Assembly: GCA_947177575.1 (NCBI GenBank)
Contig: CAMWVA010000012.1
Coordinates: 1 to 39,155 of the forward strand
Direction: 5' to 3'
Length of the DNA stretch: 39,155 nt
Source of the DNA: an uncultured Porphyromonadaceae bacterium
GTDB lineage: Bacteria; Bacteroidota; Bacteroidia; Bacteroidales; Muribaculaceae
Below are positions 25,760-34,049 of the stretch, in pieces (position 1 is the first letter of the stretch; each line of letters opens with the position of its first letter). Below the pieces are notes generated by a model, which did not search any database, was not told the DNA's origin, and saw only the letters and a list, made by a program, of their open reading frames with translations. Made by a program: the position numbers and the translations under genes.

Positions 25760-27552
25760 TACTTGTTTTAGGCGGTACTACGGAAGGGCGGCTTGTAATC
25801 AAAACTCTTGACGAAGGTGAAGGTAGATATTACTACTCCACTTTTAGTGATTATCAAGCTGTGGAATGCGGACATGGCATTCATATTCACGGAGCTATGT
25901 CTGAGGACAGTATGGCAGATTTTTGCAGGACTCACGATATTCGGCTTATAATTGATGCCGCACATCCGTTTGCCACACGACTACATGCTACTGTAAGTAA
26001 TGTCGCAAATAGTCTTACGCTTCCTGTCATCAGATTTGAACGTCGTTATCCTGATATTAAATCGGATAATATTGTATGGTGTGATAATTATGATGATGCT
26101 GTCAGACTGTTGGAAAAGAATAATATCAGCCGACTGTTAGCGCTTACAGGTGTACAGACTATTGCTAAATTAAAATCTTACTGGCAGCATCACGAGACTT
26201 TTTTCCGTATTCTTGACCGTGAGGAATCATTATCGAAAGCTATTCAGAACGGTTTCCCTGAGAACAGACTGGTTTTCTATAAAGAGCATACTATCAATGA
26301 GCTTATAACCGACATTAAGCCTGAAGCTATAATAACAAAGGAAAGCGGAACATCAGGAGGATTTACCGAGAAGGTAGCGGCTGCTCTGCAACATGGTATT
26401 AGAGTATTTGTGGTACGTCGTCCGGAAATGCCTGTAGATTTCATAACTGTTGACGGCAAGCACGGATTACGTCGTGAGATTGAACGGCTTTTACCTGAGT
26501 TTTATCCGCTTCATACAGGTTTTACTACGGGCTCATGCGCTACAGCCGCAGCGAAAGCTGCTCTTAAAGGATTACTTACAGGTGAAAAAGTAAAGGAAAT
26601 TAGCTTCAGAATACCTGAGGGTGAGACTATGAGAATGAAGATTGAGTCGATTGATATTTCTCAGACATCAGCTTCTGCAAGTGTTATCAAAGATGCCGGA
26701 GATGATCCGGATGTTACTGATAAAAGTCGTATTACAGTAGAGGTTGCTTTTGCTTCACATACAGGTATAGATTTCTATGGTGGCGAAGGTATAGGTACAG
26801 TCACTCTGCCGGGACTTGGTCTGGCGATTGGTGAGCCTGCTATTAATCCTATTCCACGAAAAATGATTATTTCCGAGCTGGCCGCTCTTTATTCAGGTGG
26901 TCTTGATGTCACAATCTCATTGGCAGGTGGGGATACATTGGCAGACAGGACTTTTAATCCGCGTGTCGGAGTTAAAGGAGGAGTTTCCATTATAGGTACG
27001 ACAGGGATAGTAAGACCTTTCTCTCATGAAGCATTCATTGAGTCAATAAGACGTGAGATAGGAGTGGCTATCGCAGTAAACTGTGATATAATCATTGTCA
27101 ATTCAGGTGGGAAGAGTGAACGGTTTATGAAATCCCTTTATCCTGAAGTTCCGCAGCAAGCTTTTATTCATTACGGTAATGCTGTCGGTGAGATAATGCA
27201 GATTGCCCGTGAATCGGGAGTCAAACGTATGGCTATAGGACTTATGCTTGGTAAGGCAGTGAAACTTGCCGAAGGACATCTGGATACTCATAGTCACAAA
27301 ATTACTCTGAACAGAGAGTTCCTGAAAGAGGTAGCACAGCAGTGCGGTTGTTCATCATCTGCTTTAGAAGTGATAGAGCAGTTGAATCTTGCTCGCGAAT
27401 TATCCGGGCGTCTTTCTGACGAAGACGCCGGAGTGTTCTTTAAAGCTCTTCTTAAACTCTGTCATAAGCATTGCGCGGCGATATTTCAAGGCAGCCTCGA
27501 AGCTGTATTGATAGCCGATGATGGTAAAATTCTAAGTAGGATAGAATCATGA
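25756..27552 (+). CDS. CbiJ-CbiD fusion: precorrin-6A reductase / cobalt-precorrin-5B C1-methyltransferase
   Basis: This 598-residue fusion has CbiJ/CobK at about 1-245 (LVLGGTTEGRLV, IIDAAHPFATRLH, ITKESGTSGG), the NAD(P)H-dependent reductase of cobalt-precorrin-6A. CbiD follows from about residue 252 (LHTGFTTGSCATAAAKAA, IKDAGDDPDVTD, GGEGIGTVTLPGL), the C1 methyltransferase of the anaerobic pathway. CbiD produces the substrate of CbiJ, so these are consecutive steps. A conserved FTTGSCA start of the CbiD part shows where the fusion joint lies. It overlaps the genes on both sides by 4 bp. Confidence 0.93.
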   Translation: MILVLGGTTEGRLVIKTLDEGEGRYYYSTFSDYQAVECGHGIHIHGAMSEDSMADFCRTHDIRLIIDAAHPFATRLHATVSNVANSLTLPVIRFERRYPDIKSDNIVWCDNYDDAVRLLEKNNISRLLALTGVQTIAKLKSYWQHHETFFRILDREESLSKAIQNGFPENRLVFYKEHTINELITDIKPEAIITKESGTSGGFTEKVAAALQHGIRVFVVRRPEMPVDFITVDGKHGLRREIERLLPEFYPLHTGFTTGSCATAAAKAALKGLLTGEKVKEISFRIPEGETMRMKIESIDISQTSASASVIKDAGDDPDVTDKSRITVEVAFASHTGIDFYGGEGIGTVTLPGLGLAIGEPAINPIPRKMIISELAALYSGGLDVTISLAGGDTLADRTFNPRVGVKGGVSIIGTTGIVRPFSHEAFIESIRREIGVAIAVNCDIIIVNSGGKSERFMKSLYPEVPQQAFIHYGNAVGEIMQIARESGVKRMAIGLMLGKAVKLAEGHLDTHSHKITLNREFLKEVAQQCGCSSSALEVIEQLNLARELSGRLSDEDAGVFFKALLKLCHKHCAAIFQGSLEAVLIADDGKILSRIES

Positions 27553-28823
27553 AAAGTGCATTTCTGATAGCAGCTACTTCTTCCGGCAGTGGTAAAACCA
27601 CATTGTCACTCGGACTTATGAAGGCTCTATGCCGGCAAGGGCTGAGTGTACAGCCGTTTAAATGCGGTCCTGACTATATAGATACTCAGTATCACCGTGA
27701 GGCAACGGGACATGACTCGGTGAATCTTGACCTGTTTATGGCTTCTGCACAACACGTACATAGTCTGTTCAATTCCTATTCCGCTTCTGCCGATGTAAGT
27801 ATTATTGAAGGCGTGATGGGTATGTTCGACGGTTATGATAGAATGCTTGGAAGTTCTGCCGACATAGCGCATAGACTTAATATACCTGTTGTGCTACTTA
27901 TAAACGCTGCCTCGACAGCCTATTCTGTAGCAGCTACGATATACGGTTTCACACATTTTTGTAAAGATGTCAGAGTAGCCGGAGTTATTTTTAACCGTGT
28001 GGCTTCGGAAAGCCATTATTCTTATCTTCGGAAAGCTTGTGAAGATACTGGTATAGAAGCTTTAGGTTACATAAGTAAAAACGACAGCCTTCACACGCCT
28101 TCACGTCATCTCGGGCTTACTTTAGAGAGTCAAGCGGAAATGAACCGATTTATTAATATAGCTGCCGATGAGGTGGAAAAACATGTAGATATAGACAGGC
28201 TTTTAGTAAGGACAAGAATGACTCTGAGCGAAAAGATTTTACCGGTTATACCGGTAAAAAGAAATCTCAGAGTGGCAGTGGCTTGTGATGAAGCGTTTAG
28301 CTTTATTTATCCGGCTAATATAAAGGCTCTGAACAGTGAGATAGTGTACTTTTCGCCCTTGCATGACAAGATACTGCCCAAAGCGGATATGTTGTATCTG
28401 CCCGGCGGTTATCCTGAACTGTATGCTGAAGCCTTGGAGAAAAATCTGTCTATGCGTCAGTCGGTAAGAGAATATGCCGAAAGTGGGCATCGTGTGTTGG
28501 CTGAATGTGGCGGAATGATTTATCTGACTAAAGATATAGACGGTAAAGAAATGTGTGGTATCCTGCCGCTTAGCACTACTATGAAAAATGCGCGTCTTAG
28601 ACTTGGTTATCGCAAAGTATGTTTTGGCAATATGGAATTACGTGGTCATGAATTTCACTATTCTCAAACTGAGAATTTAGCGAATTTACCTTCAGTGGCA
28701 GTTCAGTTTAACGTACGTGACGAGGAATTTAAGACACCTGTCTACAGATATAAAAATGTGATTGCTGGTTATACACATTTATATTGGGCTGAAACCGACA
28801 TCTTTAAATTATGGGAACAATGA
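27549..28823 (+). CDS. cbiA: Cobyrinate a,c-diamide synthase
   Basis: This 424-residue enzyme amidates the a and c side chains of the corrin ring using glutamine and ATP. The N-terminal dethiobiotin-synthetase-like domain has a P-loop (ATSSGSGKTTLSLGLM, residues about 8-23) and the family motif KCGPDYIDTQYH. The C-terminal class I glutamine amidotransferase domain has LPGGYPELYAEAL, the nucleophile Cys in LAECGGMIYL and a terminal GYTHLYW carrying the catalytic His. The length is usual for the family. The stop overlaps the next start codon (28820). Confidence 0.95.
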   Translation: MKSAFLIAATSSGSGKTTLSLGLMKALCRQGLSVQPFKCGPDYIDTQYHREATGHDSVNLDLFMASAQHVHSLFNSYSASADVSIIEGVMGMFDGYDRMLGSSADIAHRLNIPVVLLINAASTAYSVAATIYGFTHFCKDVRVAGVIFNRVASESHYSYLRKACEDTGIEALGYISKNDSLHTPSRHLGLTLESQAEMNRFINIAADEVEKHVDIDRLLVRTRMTLSEKILPVIPVKRNLRVAVACDEAFSFIYPANIKALNSEIVYFSPLHDKILPKADMLYLPGGYPELYAEALEKNLSMRQSVREYAESGHRVLAECGGMIYLTKDIDGKEMCGILPLSTTMKNARLRLGYRKVCFGNMELRGHEFHYSQTENLANLPSVAVQFNVRDEEFKTPVYRYKNVIAGYTHLYWAETDIFKLWEQ

Positions 28824-29392
28824 AAAGGATTTATACAAAAACAGGAGATAAAGGTATGACTGCTATTCATGGAGGTGTGCGTGTGTCAAAGACTGATATA
28901 CGGATTGAGGCTAACGGTACCCTTGATGAACTGAATGTGGCGGTAGGCGCCCTTCGGACTTCACTTGAGGCCGGTCATAGCTGGCAAAATTTTCTCAGAA
29001 ATATTCAGCTGAACCTTATGACTGTTATGAGTCTTGTCGCAACACGTAGTGAAATGAGAAAGAGTAACCCTAATTCACTTGCAGATGATATTGTGTCACA
29101 GACTGAAAAACTTATTGATAAGCTGACTTCCGAATGTTCGCCGTCTGACAGTTTTATTCTACCCGGAGGAACTCCGTTAGCTTCACTTATACATCAGGCT
29201 CGTGTCTTAGCCAGAAGAGCCGAGAGAAGACTATGGAAACTGAATGAGCAGGATGAGGTGCCTGAGAACATTCTGTGTTATCTTAACAGATTGTCAGATC
29301 TGTTTTTTATAATGGCTCGATACGAACTTCAACATTCCGGTTGTCAGGAGGAAATATGGAGGGAGTTCGGATATAAACGTAAACTGAAATGA
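28820..29392 (+). CDS. PduO-type cob(I)alamin adenosyltransferase
   Basis: This 190-residue ATP:corrinoid adenosyltransferase attaches the 5'-deoxyadenosyl ligand to Co(I) corrinoid. Family motifs: IYTKTGDKGMT at the N-terminus (ATP-binding loop), ANGTLDELNVAVGAL, and HQARVLARRAERRLW near residues 130-145. I chose the ATG at 28820 because it overlaps the cbiA stop (ATGA) like other joints in this operon and gives the usual MKRIYTKTGD start; an ATG three codons upstream (28811) is also possible. It acts between cbiA and cobyric acid synthase, matching its gene position. Confidence 0.93.
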   Translation: MKRIYTKTGDKGMTAIHGGVRVSKTDIRIEANGTLDELNVAVGALRTSLEAGHSWQNFLRNIQLNLMTVMSLVATRSEMRKSNPNSLADDIVSQTEKLIDKLTSECSPSDSFILPGGTPLASLIHQARVLARRAERRLWKLNEQDEVPENILCYLNRLSDLFFIMARYELQHSGCQEEIWREFGYKRKLK

Positions 29393-30858
29393 AACGATTA
29401 TCACCTGTGATGTTAGCCGGTACCGGCAGTGATGTCGGCAAGAGTCTGATAGCTACCGGACTATGCAGAATTTTCCGACAGGACGGTTATAATCCGGCAC
29501 CGTTCAAAGCTCAGAATATGGCTCTTAATTCGTATGCCACACCTGACGGATTGGAAATCGGTCGTGCACAGGCTGTACAGGCTGAAGCTGCTGGTATAGA
29601 ATGTTCAACCGATATGAACCCGGTGCTTCTGAAACCTTCAGGCGAACATACCTCTCAGGTAGTGCTTGAAGGTAGAGTTGTCGGTAATAAATCTGCCTAT
29701 GAATATTTCCGTAAGGAAGGTAAGGAGGAATTGCGTAAGATTGCTCATGAAGCTTTTGACCGTCTGGCAGCACGGTTTAATCCGATAGTGCTTGAAGGAG
29801 CCGGTAGTATCTCTGAGCTCAATCTGCGCGACGGAGATATTGTAAATATGTCAATGGCTGCTTACGCTGATGCGAAAGTGATTCTTGTAGCTGACATTGA
29901 TCGTGGAGGTGTGTTTGCAAGTGTTTATGGTTCGATAATGCTTCAGTCTGAGGAAGACCGTAAGCGAATAAAAGGAATTATAATCAATAAATTCCGTGGT
30001 GATCTGCGTCTGTTTGAAGAGGGTAGAAAATTATTGGAAGATATATGTGGAGTGCCTGTATTAGGTGTGGTGCCTATGGCCTCACATATATATATTGATG
30101 AAGAAGATTCAGTTTCACTTGCTGTGAAAGACAGAAATGCTGTCAGAGATAAAGTAAATGTTGCTGTGGTATTACTGAAACATATCTCCAACTTTACCGA
30201 TTTTAATGTGCTTGAACGTCATCCGGAAGTCAATCTGTTCTATGCCGAGTTGCCTGCTGACCTTGAAGCAGCCGATATAGTGATTATACCGGGTAGTAAG
30301 AATACACTTTCCGACCTGCTCGACTTGCGAAAAAGAGGTATGGCTAAAGCTATATGTAAAGCACGTTGCTCCGGAAAGACAGTAGTAGGAATATGCGGTG
30401 GCTATCAGATTATGGGTGAGGAGGTAATAGATTCGTTAGGTGTTGAAGGTGATATTGAGAGTCTGCCCGGACTGGGATTATTACCTGTAAGAACTGTAAT
30501 GACAGCTGATAAAACAACACGTCAGACTGAATTCAGATTCATGGACGATGAGCGGTTGTGTAAGGGTTATGAGATTCATGTCGGCCGTACTGTAACCGAC
30601 AGACCGTTTATAACTTCAGGTGACGGTACACAAGAAGGATGTATGGTTGACGAACGTTGTTTCGGTAGTTATGTACATGGTCTTCTTGATAATGCTCCGG
30701 TCATTGACTTTCTGCTGCAACCTTTTAGGCATGACAGAATGAAAACTGAATTTGATTTTTTCACTTTCCGGCAACAGCAATATGATCTGTTAGCCGACTG
30801 GTTGAGAAAATATGTTGATATACCCCGGCTTTATAAAATTATGATGTGCGATGATTGA
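29389..30858 (+). CDS. cbiP: Cobyric acid synthase
   Basis: This 489-residue CbiP/CobQ amidates positions b, d, e and g of adenosylcobyrinic a,c-diamide. The N-terminal P-loop domain has LAGTGSDVGKSLIATGLCRIF and the motif FKAQNMALNSY (residues about 38-48). The C-terminal glutamine amidotransferase domain has IPGSKNTLSDL, the nucleophile Cys in VVGICGGYQIMG and the catalytic His in SYVHGLLD. The length is typical. It overlaps the preceding gene by 4 bp and the following one by 8 bp. Confidence 0.95.
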   Translation: MKRLSPVMLAGTGSDVGKSLIATGLCRIFRQDGYNPAPFKAQNMALNSYATPDGLEIGRAQAVQAEAAGIECSTDMNPVLLKPSGEHTSQVVLEGRVVGNKSAYEYFRKEGKEELRKIAHEAFDRLAARFNPIVLEGAGSISELNLRDGDIVNMSMAAYADAKVILVADIDRGGVFASVYGSIMLQSEEDRKRIKGIIINKFRGDLRLFEEGRKLLEDICGVPVLGVVPMASHIYIDEEDSVSLAVKDRNAVRDKVNVAVVLLKHISNFTDFNVLERHPEVNLFYAELPADLEAADIVIIPGSKNTLSDLLDLRKRGMAKAICKARCSGKTVVGICGGYQIMGEEVIDSLGVEGDIESLPGLGLLPVRTVMTADKTTRQTEFRFMDDERLCKGYEIHVGRTVTDRPFITSGDGTQEGCMVDERCFGSYVHGLLDNAPVIDFLLQPFRHDRMKTEFDFFTFRQQQYDLLADWLRKYVDIPRLYKIMMCDD

Positions 30859-31864
30859 TGGACATGGTGACGACTTATTTCTCTATGGAGATAAGATTAA
30901 AGTGAATTTCAGTACTAATATTCCGCAGTCTGTTGACCATACCGGTCTGTTAAAGCATCTTGTCGACTGCGGAGATATATTCAGAAACTATCCGGAACCT
31001 GCACCCCGGAGTGTGGAGCAGCAGTTAGCTGATAAGTATGGTGTGACAACAGACAATGTTATTGTCACTAATGGTGCCACTGAAGCTATATATCTTCTTG
31101 CTCATGCTTACAGAGACGGGACATCAGGGATAATTATACCGACTTTCAGAGAGTATCAGGATGCTTGCAGGATATTTTTACATAATCTTGAGTTTATTAC
31201 TGCATTAAGTGAGGTTAACAGAGATATGCAAATGGTATGGCTGTGTAATCCTAATAATCCAACCGGTCGTATTTTTGACCGTACAGAACTTTTGGCTACA
31301 TCTGACCGCTTTAAGGATATTCTTTTTGTTGTTGATCAGGCTTATGCCGATTATTCCGTAAGTGAAGTTCTGACTGTAGATGATGTGATAAAGCGTAATA
31401 ATATGGTTATGCTGAGGTCTCTGACCAAGCAGTTTACCATACCCGGACTGAGGATAGGTTATGCTATAGGCTCAACCTGTATTATAAATCGGCTAAGAGC
31501 ATTACGTATGCCTTGGTCAGTTAATTCTATAGCTATACAGGCGGCACATTATCTGCTGGAACATTCGGAAAGTTATAAAATAGATGCCTCAATATTACAT
31601 TCAGAAGCGATACGTATAGCTAAAGCTATGACTGCTATGGGTATAAAGACAGAAACTACCGATTGTAATTTTATATTGGGTTGTCTTCCTGACAGTACAG
31701 CCTCAGAACTTAAACAGTGGCTTATTGACAGGCACGGGTTGCTAATTCGTGATGCCTCGAATTTCGAGGGCCTGTCTCCTCGGCATTTCAGAGTCGCGGC
31801 ACAAAGTTATGAAGAAAATAATCTGCTTATTAGCGCTTTAAAAGAATGGATTTCGTTATCATAA
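30851..31864 (+). CDS. cobD: Threonine-phosphate decarboxylase (PLP-dependent)
   Basis: This 337-residue fold-type I aminotransferase-like enzyme forms (R)-1-amino-2-propanol phosphate from L-threonine phosphate, the linker for the nucleotide loop. Motifs: NGATEAIYLLAH (phosphate cup), CNPNNPTGRIF (residues about 127-137), a VDQAYADY aspartate motif, and the PLP lysine in SLTKQFTIPGLRIGY (near residue 195). It resembles Salmonella CobD and Pseudomonas CobC in length and motifs. The next gene, cbiB, uses its product and overlaps it by 19 bp. Its own substrate needs an L-threonine kinase, which is not obvious in the window. Confidence 0.92.
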   Translation: MIDGHGDDLFLYGDKIKVNFSTNIPQSVDHTGLLKHLVDCGDIFRNYPEPAPRSVEQQLADKYGVTTDNVIVTNGATEAIYLLAHAYRDGTSGIIIPTFREYQDACRIFLHNLEFITALSEVNRDMQMVWLCNPNNPTGRIFDRTELLATSDRFKDILFVVDQAYADYSVSEVLTVDDVIKRNNMVMLRSLTKQFTIPGLRIGYAIGSTCIINRLRALRMPWSVNSIAIQAAHYLLEHSESYKIDASILHSEAIRIAKAMTAMGIKTETTDCNFILGCLPDSTASELKQWLIDRHGLLIRDASNFEGLSPRHFRVAAQSYEENNLLISALKEWISLS

Positions 31865-32781
31865 TCTTACCTTTATTGATAGGGTGGGTGCTGGATATAT
31901 GTCTTGGTGATCCGTCATGGCTGCCTCATCCTGTTGTTTGGTTTGGAAAAGCTATAAGTTTTTTTGAGCACAAATTTAATAAGGGCACACATCGACGCCT
32001 GAAGGGAGGTCTGACAGCTATAATACTGATAGCGGGTGTCTATCTGCTTACATGGTGGTTTCTTAAAACAGCTACCTCCTTTAATGTATGGCTTGGCTTG
32101 GTGTTGCAGTCAATACTGATATTTTTCTGTCTTGCCGGTACTACTCTTATCAGAGAAGTGAGAATGGTATTTGAGGCCACTGAGATTTCACTTGAGAAAG
32201 GCCGACAACAGGTGGGACGTATTGTCGGCCGCGACACAGCTTGCTTGTCAGCACAGGAGATACGTACAGCAGCTCTTGAAACTTTGGCAGAAAATCTCAG
32301 TGACGGTGTGATAGCTCCGTTGTTTTGGTATGCTTTGCTCGGTGTTCCGGGTATGATGGCTTATAAGATGATAAATACTCTTGATTCTATGATAGGTTAC
32401 CGAAACGAACGTTACCGCAGGTTCGGTATGATAGCTGCAAGAATAGATGATGTAGCCAACTATATACCTGCACGACTCACTGCGTGGCTGATGATACTTG
32501 TGTCGGGCAGATTTAATTTGTTCTCATTTGTGTCGCGTTTCGGACGGCAGCACGCAAGTCCTAACAGCGGCTATCCGGAGGCGGCTTTAGCCGGCCTGCT
32601 TGATTGCCGCTTCGGAGGTACACATGATTATTTCGGAGAAAGTGTTTACAAACCTTATATCGGCGTGACTGAACGGGACTTTACTTATTCTGATGTCAGA
32701 GAGGCTATATTAGTCAACCGTAGGACAGAATCATGTATGCTTGTTCTTACTCTTGCTATCAGATGTCTGTTTCTATTATAG
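31846..32781 (+). CDS. cbiB: Adenosylcobinamide-phosphate synthase
   Basis: This 311-residue inner-membrane protein has about five hydrophobic segments and the CbiB family motifs GWVLDICLGDPSWLPHPVVWFGK at the start (in separate blocks), the conserved segment ALETLAENLSDGVIAPLFWY, and MINTLDSMIGYRNERY near residue 178-193. It joins aminopropanol phosphate to cobyric acid. It is the last gene of the + strand B12 operon. Its 3' end overlaps the 3' end of the convergent cobC gene by 23 bp. Confidence 0.94.
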   Translation: MDFVIIILPLLIGWVLDICLGDPSWLPHPVVWFGKAISFFEHKFNKGTHRRLKGGLTAIILIAGVYLLTWWFLKTATSFNVWLGLVLQSILIFFCLAGTTLIREVRMVFEATEISLEKGRQQVGRIVGRDTACLSAQEIRTAALETLAENLSDGVIAPLFWYALLGVPGMMAYKMINTLDSMIGYRNERYRRFGMIAARIDDVANYIPARLTAWLMILVSGRFNLFSFVSRFGRQHASPNSGYPEAALAGLLDCRFGGTHDYFGESVYKPYIGVTERDFTYSDVREAILVNRRTESCMLVLTLAIRCLFLL

Positions 32782-33289
32782 CACCATAAGGTGGAATATT
32801 ATTATAGACTTCTCCAAATGATTTTCCTTCTAACGCTACAAGAGCGTTAATAAGAATACCGCCATGAGTGAAAATGCCTATAGTTGTTTCCGGTGACTCG
32901 TTGCGCAGATCTTCGATGAAGCTGAGAAAACGTTTCTGCTGTTCAAGTACAGTTTCTCCTCCGGGCGGAGCCACATTGATGTAATCATCAAACCACTCTT
33001 GTAGCTTAGGACCTGTTATCTTATCATATAGCATCATTTCCCATTCACCGAAATTAAGTTCTTTCAGTCTGGCGTCTCTTATAGCTTGCGGATAACCGCA
33101 GAATTCCGCTAATTTCACACATCTTGAAAGCGGGCTGCAAAATACTTTGTCAAACCTATAGGCTGAAAGACGTTCTTTTACTGCTGTGGCTTCTTCTGTG
33201 AAGCTTTCGGCAAGCGGTACATCAGTCTGTCCATAACATACCCCTTTGGGTACGGCAACAGAAGTATGACGGATTAATACAAGTTTCAT
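32759..33289 (-). CDS. cobC: Alpha-ribazole phosphatase (histidine phosphatase family)
   Basis: This 176-residue member of the histidine phosphatase superfamily has LIRHTSV at the N-terminus (catalytic His), the family segment GVCYGQTDVPLAESF, CSPLSRC, and the second catalytic His in IFTHGGIL. It removes the phosphate from alpha-ribazole phosphate or adenosylcobalamin 5'-phosphate in nucleotide-loop assembly. It is the last gene of the minus-strand cobUTSC set. It starts 10 nt after the cobS stop, and a 14-bp tandem duplication covers that junction. Confidence 0.9.
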   Translation of the reverse strand: MKLVLIRHTSVAVPKGVCYGQTDVPLAESFTEEATAVKERLSAYRFDKVFCSPLSRCVKLAEFCGYPQAIRDARLKELNFGEWEMMLYDKITGPKLQEWFDDYINVAPPGGETVLEQQKRFLSFIEDLRNESPETTIGIFTHGGILINALVALEGKSFGEVYNNIPPYGAIIETDI

Positions 33290-33314
33290 ATTGCTGTTAT
33301 CATATTGCTGTTAA
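33287..33314. repeat. 14-bp tandem duplication at the cobS/cobC junction
   Basis: CATATTGCTGTTAT (33287-33300) is followed directly by CATATTGCTGTTAA (33301-33314), differing only in the last base. The first unit holds the cobC start codon and the second the last codons of cobS. With one unit removed, the cobS stop and cobC start would overlap as ATGA, the joint used throughout this locus. Confidence 0.85.
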
Positions 33315-34049
33315 TATTACGATACCGGTTAGCATGGCTGCTTCACAGATAAGAAAAGTAGCTCCGCAGCAGTCACCGGTATAGCCTCCTATACGATGTT
33401 TCATTATCTTTATCATAAAGAACAATGCAATTAACGGAAATATTACCGCGCAGGCAGTCAGAGGTGAATAAATTATTATAGGAGTAATCGGTAGGATACC
33501 TGAAAGCAGGTTGAAAGTAAGTTGACCAATAGTCATACGTGAGTAGGAGATTTTGTTTTTTGCTCCTTCCGGACGTGCATATTCTAATATATTGGTCAAC
33601 TGCGAGGCACAGCATTTTGCAAACGGGTCAGCTGCGAAGATGGCCATAGCTCCTGTTTCTGCAGGAAGTGAATCTAAAAGTGAACATGTAAGAAGGAAAT
33701 AGCATATCAGACCTATTACTCCGTATGTACCGATATGGGAATCTTTCATAATCCGGAGCACACCTTCTCTATTCTGTCCACCTCCGAATCCGTCGCAGAA
33801 ATCTGCCAGACCGTCTTCATGTAGTGCGCCTGTGAGTAACAGCCGTATGATGATAGCTGATACCACAGCCGGCAACAGAGGTAACACAAAAGACAGAAGG
33901 TAGAGTGTCAGACCTGTGAGACCGCCTGTAAGCCAGCCTGTCAGAGGCCAGTAGACTACAGCTGTGGAGTAATATGAAGAGGGAATATCAATCAGCCTCC
34001 ACATCGGCAGACGGGTAAACAATGTGAAAGCTGCGGCAACGTGTTTCAT
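33300..34049 (-). CDS. cobS: Adenosylcobinamide-GDP ribazoletransferase (cobalamin 5'-phosphate synthase)
   Basis: This 249-residue integral membrane enzyme joins adenosylcobinamide-GDP with alpha-ribazole (phosphate). It has about six hydrophobic segments and the catalytic acidic motif HEDGLADFCDGFGGG (residues about 77-91), followed by MKDSHIGTYGVIGL, both diagnostic for CobS. It overlaps the cobT stop by 1 bp and shares the B12-riboswitch-led transcript. The gene name refers to the synthase, not the AAA+ chelatase subunit that bears the same symbol. Confidence 0.94.
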   Translation of the reverse strand: MKHVAAAFTLFTRLPMWRLIDIPSSYYSTAVVYWPLTGWLTGGLTGLTLYLLSFVLPLLPAVVSAIIIRLLLTGALHEDGLADFCDGFGGGQNREGVLRIMKDSHIGTYGVIGLICYFLLTCSLLDSLPAETGAMAIFAADPFAKCCASQLTNILEYARPEGAKNKISYSRMTIGQLTFNLLSGILPITPIIIYSPLTACAVIFPLIALFFMIKIMKHRIGGYTGDCCGATFLICEAAMLTGIVILTAI

